Source of the DNA: Pseudopedobacter sp038237895 | GTDB lineage: Bacteria > Bacteroidota > Bacteroidia > Sphingobacteriales > Sphingobacteriaceae | NCBI GenBank assembly: GCA_038237895.1 | Contig: JBBRYE010000048.1 | Span: 1-25,475 of the forward strand | Direction of reading: 5' to 3' | DNA length: 25,475 bases | The notes under the pieces: model-generated | The model's input: only the letters and a program-made list of their open reading frames with translations | Told to the model about the DNA's origin: nothing | The model's database searches: none | Part shown: piece after piece, positions 1 to 8,329 of the stretch | How positions within the stretch are numbered: position 1 is the first letter of the stretch | How the letters are laid out: the number at the start of each line of letters is the position of its first letter | Program-made: the position numbers and the translations under genes

Positions 1-115
1 TAACTCTATACTTTTTTAAAATTAGTTTTAGTTCTGGCCAAATAAAATAATGTCTTTTTATATATTCATCTTTGTTACCTGGCTTTAATTTCATTTTAAA
101 AGCAATTTTATCCAT
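1..115 (-). CDS. rhaM: L-rhamnose mutarotase, N-terminal part (runs off the window)
   Basis: Reading the minus strand from an ATG at 115 gives 38 residues before the window edge. They match the start of RhaM, which interconverts the alpha and beta anomers of L-rhamnose ahead of the isomerase. Seen directly are an AF-M-KLKPG start, a conserved Tyr at residue 18, and an RHxxIWPEL motif with His22. Tyr18 and His22 fall at the same numbers as in E. coli RhaM, where this His is catalytic. Family members are about 100-110 residues, so roughly two thirds lie outside. There is no signal peptide, as expected for a cytoplasmic enzyme. The gene starts 74 bases after the GH78 rhamnosidase stop, so it probably belongs to the same transcript. 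It is the best evidence here that rhamnose is the sugar harvested. Confidence 0.9.
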   Translation of the reverse strand, partial: MDKIAFKMKLKPGNKDEYIKRHYFIWPELKLILKKYRV

Positions 116-189
116 CTTTTATTATTTTTTATATACTAACAGAAATGTTAAAAGCAATTAGTAAGCATTCGCTTTAATTTTTGTTTTTA

Positions 190-3027
190 CTAATTATTTT
201 TAATGCTAAAGTTATATTTACCAGAACCCACCTCTATATTTACATAACCGTTTTCAATTTTCTTAATTGTGTAAATTGAATTGTTGGTAATTGAGATATT
301 ACCTTCTTTAACATTACTTAAATTTTTTGCGGGAATAAAGATATTTGCCCTTGTATTAACTGGAACTTCTACGTTCAAGATTAAATTATTACCCTCTTTT
401 TTCCACGATGAAACAATTTTACCATTAATAGAATGGTAATCAGCTTTAACCATTGATATTCCTTCTTTAGCTATTTCTGGTTTGATGATAAAAGTTTTAT
501 AACCTGCCTCATCAACTTTTATACCTGCTGCGTTTCCAAAAAACCATTCGTTAATAGAGCCAAATGCATAATGGTTAAAAGAATTCATTCCTGCATTATT
601 CTCAAAACCCTTTCCTTTTACATAACTATTCCATCTTTCCCAAATGGTATTTGCACCATTTATAACCTCAAATCCCCAAGATGGATAGGTGGTACTTAAT
701 AATAATTTATAAGCCTCATCCGTACGCCCAGTTTCTGAAAGTGCTGGCAGCAATGGTTTTACGCCTAAAAAACCTGTAGATAATTTACCGTTATTATTTT
801 TAATCAATTCAACTAATCTATCACTTGCCTTTTGTAACATATTTGGATTAACCATTTTCATGTAAATAGCGTTTGCATAAGCAGTTTGGGTGTTACCAGT
901 AAAGCCCATATTACCATCTACATAACCATCGCCATTTCCATAAGCTGCTGCATTTGTTATAAATTTTCCATCTGCATCTACATAATGTTTTAAAAACGCT
1001 TCTTTAATTTTTGAAAAAACTAATTGGTATTTTTTAGCATCATCCACTTTATTAATCGCTGTTGCCATTTCTGCCATCATTGATGCTACATAACCGTAAT
1101 ACATCGTAGCTAACATATCTGGAGGCGTTTTTTTTCCTACTGAAAGCCAATCTCCAAAACCTCCTTTTGGGTTAATATCTTCAAAACTTGCTTCTTTAAA
1201 TACATATTCTCCTTTACTTTTAGTTTCTAAAAACTGAAGGTAAGCCTGCATATTTGGCCAAAATTTCTCTATTACCTTTTTATCTCCATAAGTTTTATAA
1301 ATAGTGTAAGGGCAAATAATTCCTGCTTCTGACCATCCTGGAGAATAAGTATCCGTTATACGAATGTTAGGTGCTGGAGCGTAAATTGGATAAGTATCAT
1401 CTGCTCTTTGAGCATCGTTTAAATCCACTAGCCATTTAGTAAAAAACGCAGAAATATCTGTATTAAAAGTTGCTGATTTAATGTAAGCCTGTGCATCACC
1501 TGTCCAACCTAATCTTTCATCTCTTTGTGGGCAATCTGTAGGTATATCAAAATAATTTGAACGTTGTGTCCAAGTGATGTTATGATATAATTGATTGATC
1601 ATTTTATTATCCGTTACAAAAGAACCTACTGTTGGAGTTGTAGAAGTTAACACAATTCCTGTAATAGCATCTAAAGAAGGCTTTTCTTTAAAACCAGAAA
1701 CTTCTACATATTGAAAGCCATGGTAGGTAAACCGAGGCATATAAGTTTCTCCATTTGGGTCGCCTTTTAAAATATAGGTATCGGTAGCTCTGGCCATACG
1801 CAAGTTTTCAGTCATTAAATCTCCGTTAGGAAACAAAACCTCTCCATATTTCATCACTATTTTATCTCCAGCTTTTCCTTTTACCTTAAGGCGAACATTA
1901 CCAGCAAAGTTTTGTCCTAAATCAAAAATGTACTTGCCACCTTTTTTAGCAGTAATAGTTTTGGGTTTTAATTCTGTAAATATTTGTAGTGGGTTTCCTG
2001 GATAGATTTCTATTTTTCTTTCTTCTTTATCTGGATAAACTTGTGCATTTTTCCAAGCTAAATCATTAAATCCAGACCTGCTCCAATCTTTAAATTCTAG
2101 GCGGGCATCGTAAGTCTCTCCGTTTAAAATATCGGCTTCAAGCATTGCGCCGTGGTTACTTTTCCAACTTTCATCTGTAGCAATTATTTCCTTTTTACCG
2201 TTGGTATATTCTACTTCTATTTGAGCCTTTAATAATGGAACATCCCCATAAAAATTTTTAACAACCGAATTTTTAATTAATAAAGAATAACCCAGATAAC
2301 CTGCATACCAACCTTCGCTAATTAAAGAACCAAAAGCATTTGCACCATTTTTCAAATCTGTTGTTACATCATAAGTTTGATAGTAAACTCTTTTGTCGTA
2401 ATCTGTCCACCCGGGTGTAAAATAATCTTTCCCTATTCTTTTTCCGTTAATATAAAATTCATATAAACCCAATGAAGTAACGTATAAGCGAGCTTTTTTA
2501 ATTTCTCCTTTAAGGTTAACCTGTTTTCTGAAATAAGGTGCGGGTGGCAAATGATAAACTTTTCCTTTGCCTAAAGCTGTTAAATCGTTACCAATCCATT
2601 TTGCTTGCCAATTTTGCTTGCCCATTAAACCAGTTCCCCATTTAGCAATTTTACTCCAATTAGAAGATTGATTTGTTTTATCCCAAACTTTAACTATCCA
2701 ATAATAGGTTTTTGTCTTTTCTAAATTGACCCCGTTAAACTCAATTTGATTGGTTTGGTTACTCAAAATTTTACCAGAATCCCAAATATCTCCAATCCTT
2801 TTATTAACTTTTTCTAACGAACTTGAAACAATGATTTGATAAGCCGTTTGAACTTGATTTCTTGTTACATCTGTTAACTCCCAACTTAGCCGTGGGTGTT
2901 CCAACTCTATGAAAGGATTAACTTTATATTCTGTTTTTAAGTTTATAGTATTTAAAGTAATGGATTGCGCAAAAGCGAATATGTAAGAGAAAAAAATACA
3001 ATTGAATAAAATGATTTTTTTTATCAT
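190..3027 (-). CDS. GH78 alpha-L-rhamnosidase, exported
   Basis: The product is 945 residues, a normal length for large bacterial GH78 enzymes, which hydrolyse terminal alpha-L-rhamnosyl bonds by inversion. A Sec signal peptide spans residues 1-20, ending FAFAQ. An Fn3-like domain follows (about 25-135), then beta-sandwich domains (about 140-450). The (alpha/alpha)6 catalytic barrel runs from about 460 to 820, and a C-terminal beta domain closes the protein. The barrel carries the family signature DCPQRDERLGWTGDAQ, in which E504 and D511 are the likely catalytic-site acids, and an IWERW motif with E797 as the probable base. No T9SS tail is present, so a periplasmic location is likely. The gene begins 33 bases after the sulfatase stop and is followed by rhaM. 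Family assignment is firm; the exact linkage and whether sulfated rhamnose is tolerated cannot be read from sequence. Confidence 0.95.
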   Translation of the reverse strand: MIKKIILFNCIFFSYIFAFAQSITLNTINLKTEYKVNPFIELEHPRLSWELTDVTRNQVQTAYQIIVSSSLEKVNKRIGDIWDSGKILSNQTNQIEFNGVNLEKTKTYYWIVKVWDKTNQSSNWSKIAKWGTGLMGKQNWQAKWIGNDLTALGKGKVYHLPPAPYFRKQVNLKGEIKKARLYVTSLGLYEFYINGKRIGKDYFTPGWTDYDKRVYYQTYDVTTDLKNGANAFGSLISEGWYAGYLGYSLLIKNSVVKNFYGDVPLLKAQIEVEYTNGKKEIIATDESWKSNHGAMLEADILNGETYDARLEFKDWSRSGFNDLAWKNAQVYPDKEERKIEIYPGNPLQIFTELKPKTITAKKGGKYIFDLGQNFAGNVRLKVKGKAGDKIVMKYGEVLFPNGDLMTENLRMARATDTYILKGDPNGETYMPRFTYHGFQYVEVSGFKEKPSLDAITGIVLTSTTPTVGSFVTDNKMINQLYHNITWTQRSNYFDIPTDCPQRDERLGWTGDAQAYIKSATFNTDISAFFTKWLVDLNDAQRADDTYPIYAPAPNIRITDTYSPGWSEAGIICPYTIYKTYGDKKVIEKFWPNMQAYLQFLETKSKGEYVFKEASFEDINPKGGFGDWLSVGKKTPPDMLATMYYGYVASMMAEMATAINKVDDAKKYQLVFSKIKEAFLKHYVDADGKFITNAAAYGNGDGYVDGNMGFTGNTQTAYANAIYMKMVNPNMLQKASDRLVELIKNNNGKLSTGFLGVKPLLPALSETGRTDEAYKLLLSTTYPSWGFEVINGANTIWERWNSYVKGKGFENNAGMNSFNHYAFGSINEWFFGNAAGIKVDEAGYKTFIIKPEIAKEGISMVKADYHSINGKIVSSWKKEGNNLILNVEVPVNTRANIFIPAKNLSNVKEGNISITNNSIYTIKKIENGYVNIEVGSGKYNFSIKNN

Positions 3028-3060
3028 TAGAATTGGGAATAAAAATTTTGTTAATTAAAA

Positions 3061-4566
3061 TTAATACATGAAATATTTATCAATCGGGAATTCATGTTTT
3101 ACACCCATAGTATTTGGTGTATCGGGTACGTATGCCGGGTTTTTAAAAGGCGTAGTACCACCAATATCTTTCAAATGTTGTACAATTAATTTATCAAGGT
3201 CTTTTACTTTATCAGGCATTTTTAAGGCTAGATTAATATTTTCTCCAACATCATCTTTTAAGTTATATAACTCAAATGCTGCCTCCTGATTTTTTCCTTC
3301 ACCATAAACCTTAATTAGTTTCCAATCTCCGTTTCTAACTGATGTAGCAGGATAATTATTAGTAGCTGGTACATAATGAGGGAAATCACAAAAAATTGAT
3401 TCTCTTTTTAATTTTTGATTTTTTGTTAGTACCGGAATTAATGAAACGCCATCTAAAACCTGATGCATATCTGGTGTTGTATTTGTAGCTTCCAACAGCG
3501 TAGGATAGAAATCTATACTTGAAATTACCTGATTAGAAACAGAATTTGGTTTAATTTTTCCAGACCAAGAAACTATCCCTGGAACTTTAATACCACCTTC
3601 ATGTATGTTACCTTTACCATCTTTTAATGGGAAATTATTGGTAACATCTTTTCCTCTTATCAAATCGTACATGTTTCCGCCATTATCAGAGTAGAAAATA
3701 ATGATGGTATTATCGGTTAATTTTAATTCATCCAACTTATCCATTACCCTGCCCACGCTTTCATCCACACTTTTAATCATTGCGGCCATGATGGGATCAT
3801 CTTGTTTACCTCTAGGGTCAACTTTATCTTTATATTCATTAACATATTTTAATTTTCCTTGAAAAGGGGCATGAACGCCAAATTCCCAAAGACATAAAAA
3901 GAAAGTAGAATCTTTTCTGGTATCGATATATTTTACAGCTTCGTCAGTTACTCTGTCTGTAATATATTCATGCAATGGGCCATCAGGTAGTTTTTTGATA
4001 TGATATGGAGAAAAATAATTTGGCGGACCTGGAGTTGGCCCTCCTGCAATATTATAATCAAATCCTTGATTTTCTGGCATGTAAGGATTCTCTCCAACAT
4101 GCCATTTACCAATAAATCCTGTACTGTATCCGTTTGATTTTAATCTTTCTGCAATGGTTACCTCCTCTAAAGCCATTTGATTTCTAGAAATAGGTGTTAC
4201 TACTTTTTGCCATGGCGCAGCTTGTTTAGCTATCAAAGGAGCTTCAGGATTTGCCTTTAAATGTCCAGAAGCTGCTGTAAAATGCAATCTTTCCGGATAC
4301 TTTCCAGATAATATACTGGCTCTTGTAGGTGAGCATAAAGGACTGGCTGAATAAGCATTCGTAAACATCATCCCACGTTTTGCTAGTCGTTCGATATTTG
4401 GTGTATCGTAATATTTACTACCGTTAAGGGTTACATCCATATAACCTAAATCATCGGCTAAAATAAAAACGATGTTTGGTTGCTTAGCTTTAGTTTGACA
4501 AAACGATGTGCCTAAGTTTGTTGCTAACAGCAAAGCCGTTGCTACTACTTTATAGTTTAAAAACAT
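3061..4566 (-). CDS. S1 family sulfatase with canonical CSPTR active site
   Basis: The product is a 501-residue formylglycine-dependent sulfatase (alkaline-phosphatase-like fold) that removes sulfate esters from carbohydrates. A signal peptide covers about residues 1-23. Metal ligands are visible as ADD (D38, D39) near the start and SDNGG (D294, N295). The modification site is C78-S-P-T-R82, a proper CxPxR motif, so C78 should be oxidised to formylglycine. GKWHVG (K154, H156) and a VHAPF histidine (H232) complete the usual active site. Its C-terminus has the ELYNLKDDVGENINL pattern of sulfatase C-terminal subdomains. It lies between the esterase and the rhamnosidase, which suggests it desulfates rhamnose-containing oligosaccharides in the periplasm. 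The S1 subfamily, and hence the position of the sulfate removed, is not resolved. Confidence 0.93.
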   Translation of the reverse strand: MFLNYKVVATALLLATNLGTSFCQTKAKQPNIVFILADDLGYMDVTLNGSKYYDTPNIERLAKRGMMFTNAYSASPLCSPTRASILSGKYPERLHFTAASGHLKANPEAPLIAKQAAPWQKVVTPISRNQMALEEVTIAERLKSNGYSTGFIGKWHVGENPYMPENQGFDYNIAGGPTPGPPNYFSPYHIKKLPDGPLHEYITDRVTDEAVKYIDTRKDSTFFLCLWEFGVHAPFQGKLKYVNEYKDKVDPRGKQDDPIMAAMIKSVDESVGRVMDKLDELKLTDNTIIIFYSDNGGNMYDLIRGKDVTNNFPLKDGKGNIHEGGIKVPGIVSWSGKIKPNSVSNQVISSIDFYPTLLEATNTTPDMHQVLDGVSLIPVLTKNQKLKRESIFCDFPHYVPATNNYPATSVRNGDWKLIKVYGEGKNQEAAFELYNLKDDVGENINLALKMPDKVKDLDKLIVQHLKDIGGTTPFKNPAYVPDTPNTMGVKHEFPIDKYFMY

Positions 4567-4757
4567 GAGCGAAATAATTAGCTTGTATAAAAATTGGTTG
4601 TCTTAAAAATTTAATTCCTAAGATTTTTAAAATTGAAGTTTTATTTCCAGAATCCTATCCTGTACTGTTATGAATACGTTGCAAAGTCTTGTTTTAATTT
4701 AAAACTGATCTGTTGTAATTTTAAAGTATCGACATTATCCTTACTTCTTAAGTAAAC

Positions 4758-5579
4758 TCATTTTGATTTTAGAAACCCCAAATCGGTTAAAAATTTATCG
4801 GCTTCTAAAATTGTCTTATCTTGATATTCTTTCTGATTAAAAAACCCATGATCTTGACCATCATAAAGAAATAACTCGCACCTACTCCCTACTTTTCGCA
4901 TCACTGTTTGGTAGTATTTCATAGTTTCCACAGGGATTAAATTATCTTTTGTACCCAAGAATATAATTGTCGGCGGCGCACCTTTTTGAATATTATGCAA
5001 TGGAGAAAAACTTTTATAGTCAGCTCCTATCCTTTCGTAACCATAACCACCGGGTCCGTTGTCAATCACTGGGTTAAAAAGCACCAAACCTTTTGGCACA
5101 CAACTGACTGATAAATCATCGGTTTTTTCGTTATATCCACTTATTAAAGCTGTTGCAGCAGCTAAATGTCCGCCGGCAGAACCACCACTTGCTATAATTT
5201 TAGCGGTATCAACATTAAACTTAGCTGCATTAGTTCTTATAAACCTCATTGCAGATTTAGCATCTTTTAAGGATTCAAATGGTGTAGTTTTATTCTTATT
5301 TTTTGTTCGATAGTCAACCAAAAAACAGACTAAGCCTCTGTCTGAAAAATATTTTTCCTGCGGAACAAACTGACTTGTACTGCCTCCAATCCATCCACCA
5401 CCATAAAAAAATACCATTGCAGGATATTTTTTATTAGCCTCCATTTTGGGTGGATTATAGATTTCTAAATAAAGTTTAGTGCTATCTACTTGTTTATAAA
5501 GCACCTTATTTTGCGCTAATAAATTTGAGGTGCTTAAAAAAAGACAAACATTTATAAATATCTTATATGTGATGCTCAT
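4758..5579 (-). CDS. Secreted alpha/beta-hydrolase carbohydrate esterase (HSL/BD-FAE-like)
   Basis: This 273-residue protein has a signal peptide (about 1-22) and a compact alpha/beta-hydrolase fold. The oxyanion segment FFYGGGWIGGS (about 57-67) is the hormone-sensitive-lipase type variant of HGGG. The nucleophile elbow is SGGSAGG with Ser134. The rest of the triad is probably Asp212 in GTKDN and His244 in GQDHGFF. This family includes acetyl and feruloyl esterases of PULs, so removal of acetyl or other acyl groups from the glycan is the natural guess. It starts 34 bases after the upstream sulfatase stop. A gap of 190 bases follows before the next gene, in which I see no gene or strong hairpin. 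The substrate acyl group is not determinable. Confidence 0.85.
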   Translation of the reverse strand: MSITYKIFINVCLFLSTSNLLAQNKVLYKQVDSTKLYLEIYNPPKMEANKKYPAMVFFYGGGWIGGSTSQFVPQEKYFSDRGLVCFLVDYRTKNKNKTTPFESLKDAKSAMRFIRTNAAKFNVDTAKIIASGGSAGGHLAAATALISGYNEKTDDLSVSCVPKGLVLFNPVIDNGPGGYGYERIGADYKSFSPLHNIQKGAPPTIIFLGTKDNLIPVETMKYYQTVMRKVGSRCELFLYDGQDHGFFNQKEYQDKTILEADKFLTDLGFLKSK

Positions 5580-5613
5580 TGGCTAAACCTTTATATTTTT
5601 TATAGAAATAGAG

Positions 5614-7227
5614 TTAATTCGCTGATTTCTTCAACGGATATTTATTACGCAAGCTATCCGGCATGGCCGATGGAATATACATGGCACCAGAACCTTTATC
5701 GCCCTGAGGCTTATAGTTATAATCTCCTTTTGTAGTTTCTGGAATGTAAGATTTAACGTGGCTTTCTGTTTTCCACCAGCTTAACCAATCAGCACTTAAG
5801 TTTTTTACGATGAGCGGATATTTTGCACTTAAATCATGTACCTCAAAAGGATCGCTTTTGGCATCGTATAATTCCCAGCCGTTTGCATCAACTTCTACCA
5901 AATCCCATTTTTTCGTTTTGATGGCTCGGTTATCCATATATTGAAAATACATTGGTGTTTTACGTTCAAACTTTTTACCTTTTAATAAGCCGTAAAAACT
6001 TTGTCCGGATAGTGAATCTTTAAAAGAAGTACTTACATTCTTAGATTTTATCAGATCCAAAACCGTGGGCACAAAATCTACAATGTGTAAAGCATCAGGA
6101 ATCATGGTATTGGGCTTTTTTATAAAACTTGGACCCCAAGCAATTGCACCCGTAGTTACGCCACCACCATGCTGACTGATTTTGTACAAACGATAAGGTG
6201 TTACTGCTGCGTAAGCCCAACCTGTTCCCGGCTGATAGTTAGATTCATCATCGCCGGGTAAAAGCCCTTTTTGCAACATAATTTTGTCAACCACAGAAAA
6301 AGAATCGGTTCCGTTATCGCTTAAAAAAACCACAAAAGTGTTATCTGCTTGTCCGTTTGCTTTCAACGCATCCAATAATCTACCAATCCCTTTATCCATT
6401 CGCTCAACCATTGCCGCATAAACCGACATCCGTAAATCTTCTAAGTCCTTTTGTTGTGGTGTAAGCGAATCCCAATAGGGTAAATTTTGCGGATAAGCTG
6501 GGATTGGCGTGTTTTTATCGATGATGCCTAAAGAGATTTGTTTTTTCAAACGAGCTTCCCGAATCGCTTGCCATCCTTTTAAATACGTTCCTCTGTATTT
6601 CGCAATGTCTTCTTTTGGCGCTTGCAATGGGTTATGTGGCGATTGAAAACTGAGGTATAAAAAAAATGGTTCTTGTTTGTTGTTTGCAGGTTTTATAAAA
6701 TCGATAGCGCTATCGGTAAAAGCATCTGTGCTGTAATAATTTGCAGGAAAGTTTTTAAACGGCACTCTGTTTACACGATAATCAGGACTACCTTTAAAAT
6801 AATTGGAAAAACCACGTAAATAGCCAAAAAAGTAATCGAAACCTTTATCATTTGGTTCGCCTTCTAAATGCCACTTGCCAATAATACCGGTATGGTAACC
6901 TTCTTTCTTTAATGCTTGAGCGATGTTTTCTCCATGTGTGATGCCTTTACCCGCTTTTGGCCACCATTTACCCGTTAAAAAAGAACTCCGAGATAAAATA
7001 CACATACTTGCGTTATGCATATTTTTTAAACGAACACCTTGTGCTGCCATTTTATCCAAATTTGGCGTCTGGATTTCACCACCATAAGCGCCTAAATCAC
7101 TATAACCTAAATCATCTGCCAAGATAAAAATGATGTTTGGTTTTTTTGTTTGGGCGTAGCTAACTTTTTGATTTATAAAAACAAAGCTTAATAATAGCAA
7201 TAACTTAAAAATTGTTTTTTTTAACAT
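5614..7227 (-). CDS. S1 family sulfatase with unusual CILSR active-site motif
   Basis: A 537-residue exported protein of the arylsulfatase type, with a signal peptide of about 26 residues ending SYAQ. Most of the active site is present: ADD metal ligands D38/D39, GKWHLEG (K118, H120), SPHNP (H198) and LSDNG (D304, N305). The maturation motif, however, reads C76-I-L-S-R80 instead of CxPxR, with Leu (codon TTA) where Pro is almost invariant. Formylglycine-generating systems recognise CxPxR, so conversion of C76 may be poor, or this may belong to a subfamily that tolerates it. The rest of the protein looks full length and under constraint. It is followed closely by the esterase and preceded by pseudogene debris and a copy of the susC leader, which could supply its promoter. 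Its sulfate target is unknown. Confidence 0.9.
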   Translation of the reverse strand: MLKKTIFKLLLLLSFVFINQKVSYAQTKKPNIIFILADDLGYSDLGAYGGEIQTPNLDKMAAQGVRLKNMHNASMCILSRSSFLTGKWWPKAGKGITHGENIAQALKKEGYHTGIIGKWHLEGEPNDKGFDYFFGYLRGFSNYFKGSPDYRVNRVPFKNFPANYYSTDAFTDSAIDFIKPANNKQEPFFLYLSFQSPHNPLQAPKEDIAKYRGTYLKGWQAIREARLKKQISLGIIDKNTPIPAYPQNLPYWDSLTPQQKDLEDLRMSVYAAMVERMDKGIGRLLDALKANGQADNTFVVFLSDNGTDSFSVVDKIMLQKGLLPGDDESNYQPGTGWAYAAVTPYRLYKISQHGGGVTTGAIAWGPSFIKKPNTMIPDALHIVDFVPTVLDLIKSKNVSTSFKDSLSGQSFYGLLKGKKFERKTPMYFQYMDNRAIKTKKWDLVEVDANGWELYDAKSDPFEVHDLSAKYPLIVKNLSADWLSWWKTESHVKSYIPETTKGDYNYKPQGDKGSGAMYIPSAMPDSLRNKYPLKKSAN

Positions 7228-7248
7228 CTCTCTAAATTTATAATGAAT

Positions 7249-7460
7249 TTATGGTTTTATAGGTGTAGTATAATTTACTTCGCTCCAGTCTTTAATGCCA
7301 ATCATATCTTTGTATTGATCAAAAACTGCGTTTTCGTTTTAGTATCGGCGGCTTTATAAACTTCCCAAACTGGTTTTGTGCCTCCGGGATTTTCTTCATC
7401 AAGCGGAAAACGGCGCAAACCAATTCTTAAACCACCTTCACCCCTATTATCTATCCAAAT
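7249..7460 (-). pseudogene. C-terminal remnant of a third DUF5722-like glycosidase, frameshifted
   Basis: Translating the minus strand from 7460 gives WIDNRGEGGLRIGL, then a stretch ending KPVWEVYKAADTKT. This aligns with the segment VDNTGEGGLYLGLW...KPSWNVWQAAGTANEENAF of the intact glycosidase at 11413-14283. The match then jumps frame and resumes as NENAVFDQYKDMIGIKDW before TAA at 7251-7249. Loss of one A in the run AAAAACG would explain the jump. All of the barrel upstream is gone: the fragment starts exactly where the leader repeat copy begins. It ends without an Fn3 or T9SS tail, so its parent was a shorter family member, not a copy of the two intact ones. It cannot be functional. Confidence 0.8.
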
Positions 7461-7735
7461 AAGAAAGTCTAAGTTTGTTGAAATAAACTTTTTCTAATTA
7501 GATGATGGTTTTGGTTATGCTTTCGAAATCTTTGCTAATATAATATGTTATTAATTATACCGCAACCTGAGCTGTTCTATGCCTAGCCTTGTAACAGAAA
7601 ATGCAATATGTTTTTAATCTATTTTCTTCTTAAAAAGAAACACATAAACAGTAGGACTTAAATCTACATTTTTTAGTTAACTGGGATGATAATCTAAAAA
7701 TGGAATTACTATTGGCTGTTGTTAATTAGTATTAA
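7457..7735 (-). repeat. Second copy of the susC 5' leader (direct repeat, copy 1)
   Basis: About 279 bases match 25186-25475 in the same orientation, with roughly eleven substitutions and two small indels by eye (one of about 11 bases). The other copy lies directly in front of susC, so this looks like a susC promoter and 5' UTR without its susC gene. Instead it runs straight into the glycosidase remnant and, beyond that, the CILSR sulfatase. The putative promoter elements (TTG, 20 bases, TATATTAG on the minus strand) are retained, so the repeat could still drive 7227-5614. The copy might extend past 7735, but its partner is cut by the window edge there. Confidence 0.85.
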
Positions 7736-7773
7736 CCTGTTTTTACAAAATAATTACTATTGAATATAACTGC

Positions 7774-8203
7774 CTAACGAACCAATTTTTTACCTTCTAA
7801 CAATTGCTTTTTACCTGCCCAATTTAAAGCAGGATCTTTTCTTTGTAACAAATCGTCATATAAGTCTTTTCTAAGGTTTTTTAATTGCTCTGCATAGGTG
7901 TTATCTGCAATTAAATTTTTCATTTCCGAGGCATCATTTTTTAAATCATATAACTCGTCGGTATCGGTCATATTCCAAACATATTTCCACCTTTCGTTTC
8001 TTATCATCCGTTGCACAAACAAGCCAAATTGTTGTCCGTTATAATTACTAAAAGCATATTTTCTCCAATTTTCCGGAAGGATTACTAAAATGATTGCAAA
8101 TGAGATTTACAACCTTTATTTGCGATTGCGCCGCAGCAACTTGCACCAAATAGCCGATTAAAATGACAAGTGTGCTGATATAATTAAAGGTTTTGTTTTT
8201 CAT
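7774..8203 (-). pseudogene. Sulfatase remnant: signal peptide joined to C-terminal tail
   Basis: An ATG at 8203 opens a convincing signal peptide (MKNKTFNYIS then a hydrophobic stretch ending VQVAAAQ). That frame stops about 50 codons in, near 8068. In another frame, from about 8090 to 7774, lies a typical sulfatase C-terminus: PENWRKYAFSNYNGQQFGLF, RNERWKYVWN, and DELYDLKNDASEMKNL, ending at TAA. The roughly 350-400 residue catalytic core with the metal ligands and CxPxR site is missing. The two ends are in different frames, so this is an internal deletion plus frameshift. A short AIILVI just before PENW might be the trace of the N-terminal strand that precedes the ADD motif. The tail does not resemble either intact sulfatase here closely, so a third sulfatase specificity has been lost. 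Confidence 0.85.
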
Positions 8204-8329
8204 TTGTAAGGCAATTATTCTTTTAAAAAAACTGATTAAAAAACTAAGAACGGCGATTTTCTACCATCCTTAGCTACCAACTAACCAATCATTGATGTTT
8301 TTATAAAATTTTAAATTTAAATCGGCGCT

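Noticed and set aside
4567..4757. Possible gene or remnant in the gap between esterase and sulfatase
   Set aside because: No frame on either strand gives recognisable protein sequence; only weak AT-rich inverted repeats are present.
7457..7735. Invertible promoter of the kind that switches some susC genes
   Set aside because: The two copies are direct, not inverted, repeats and no site-specific recombinase gene or inverted recombination sites are seen in the window.
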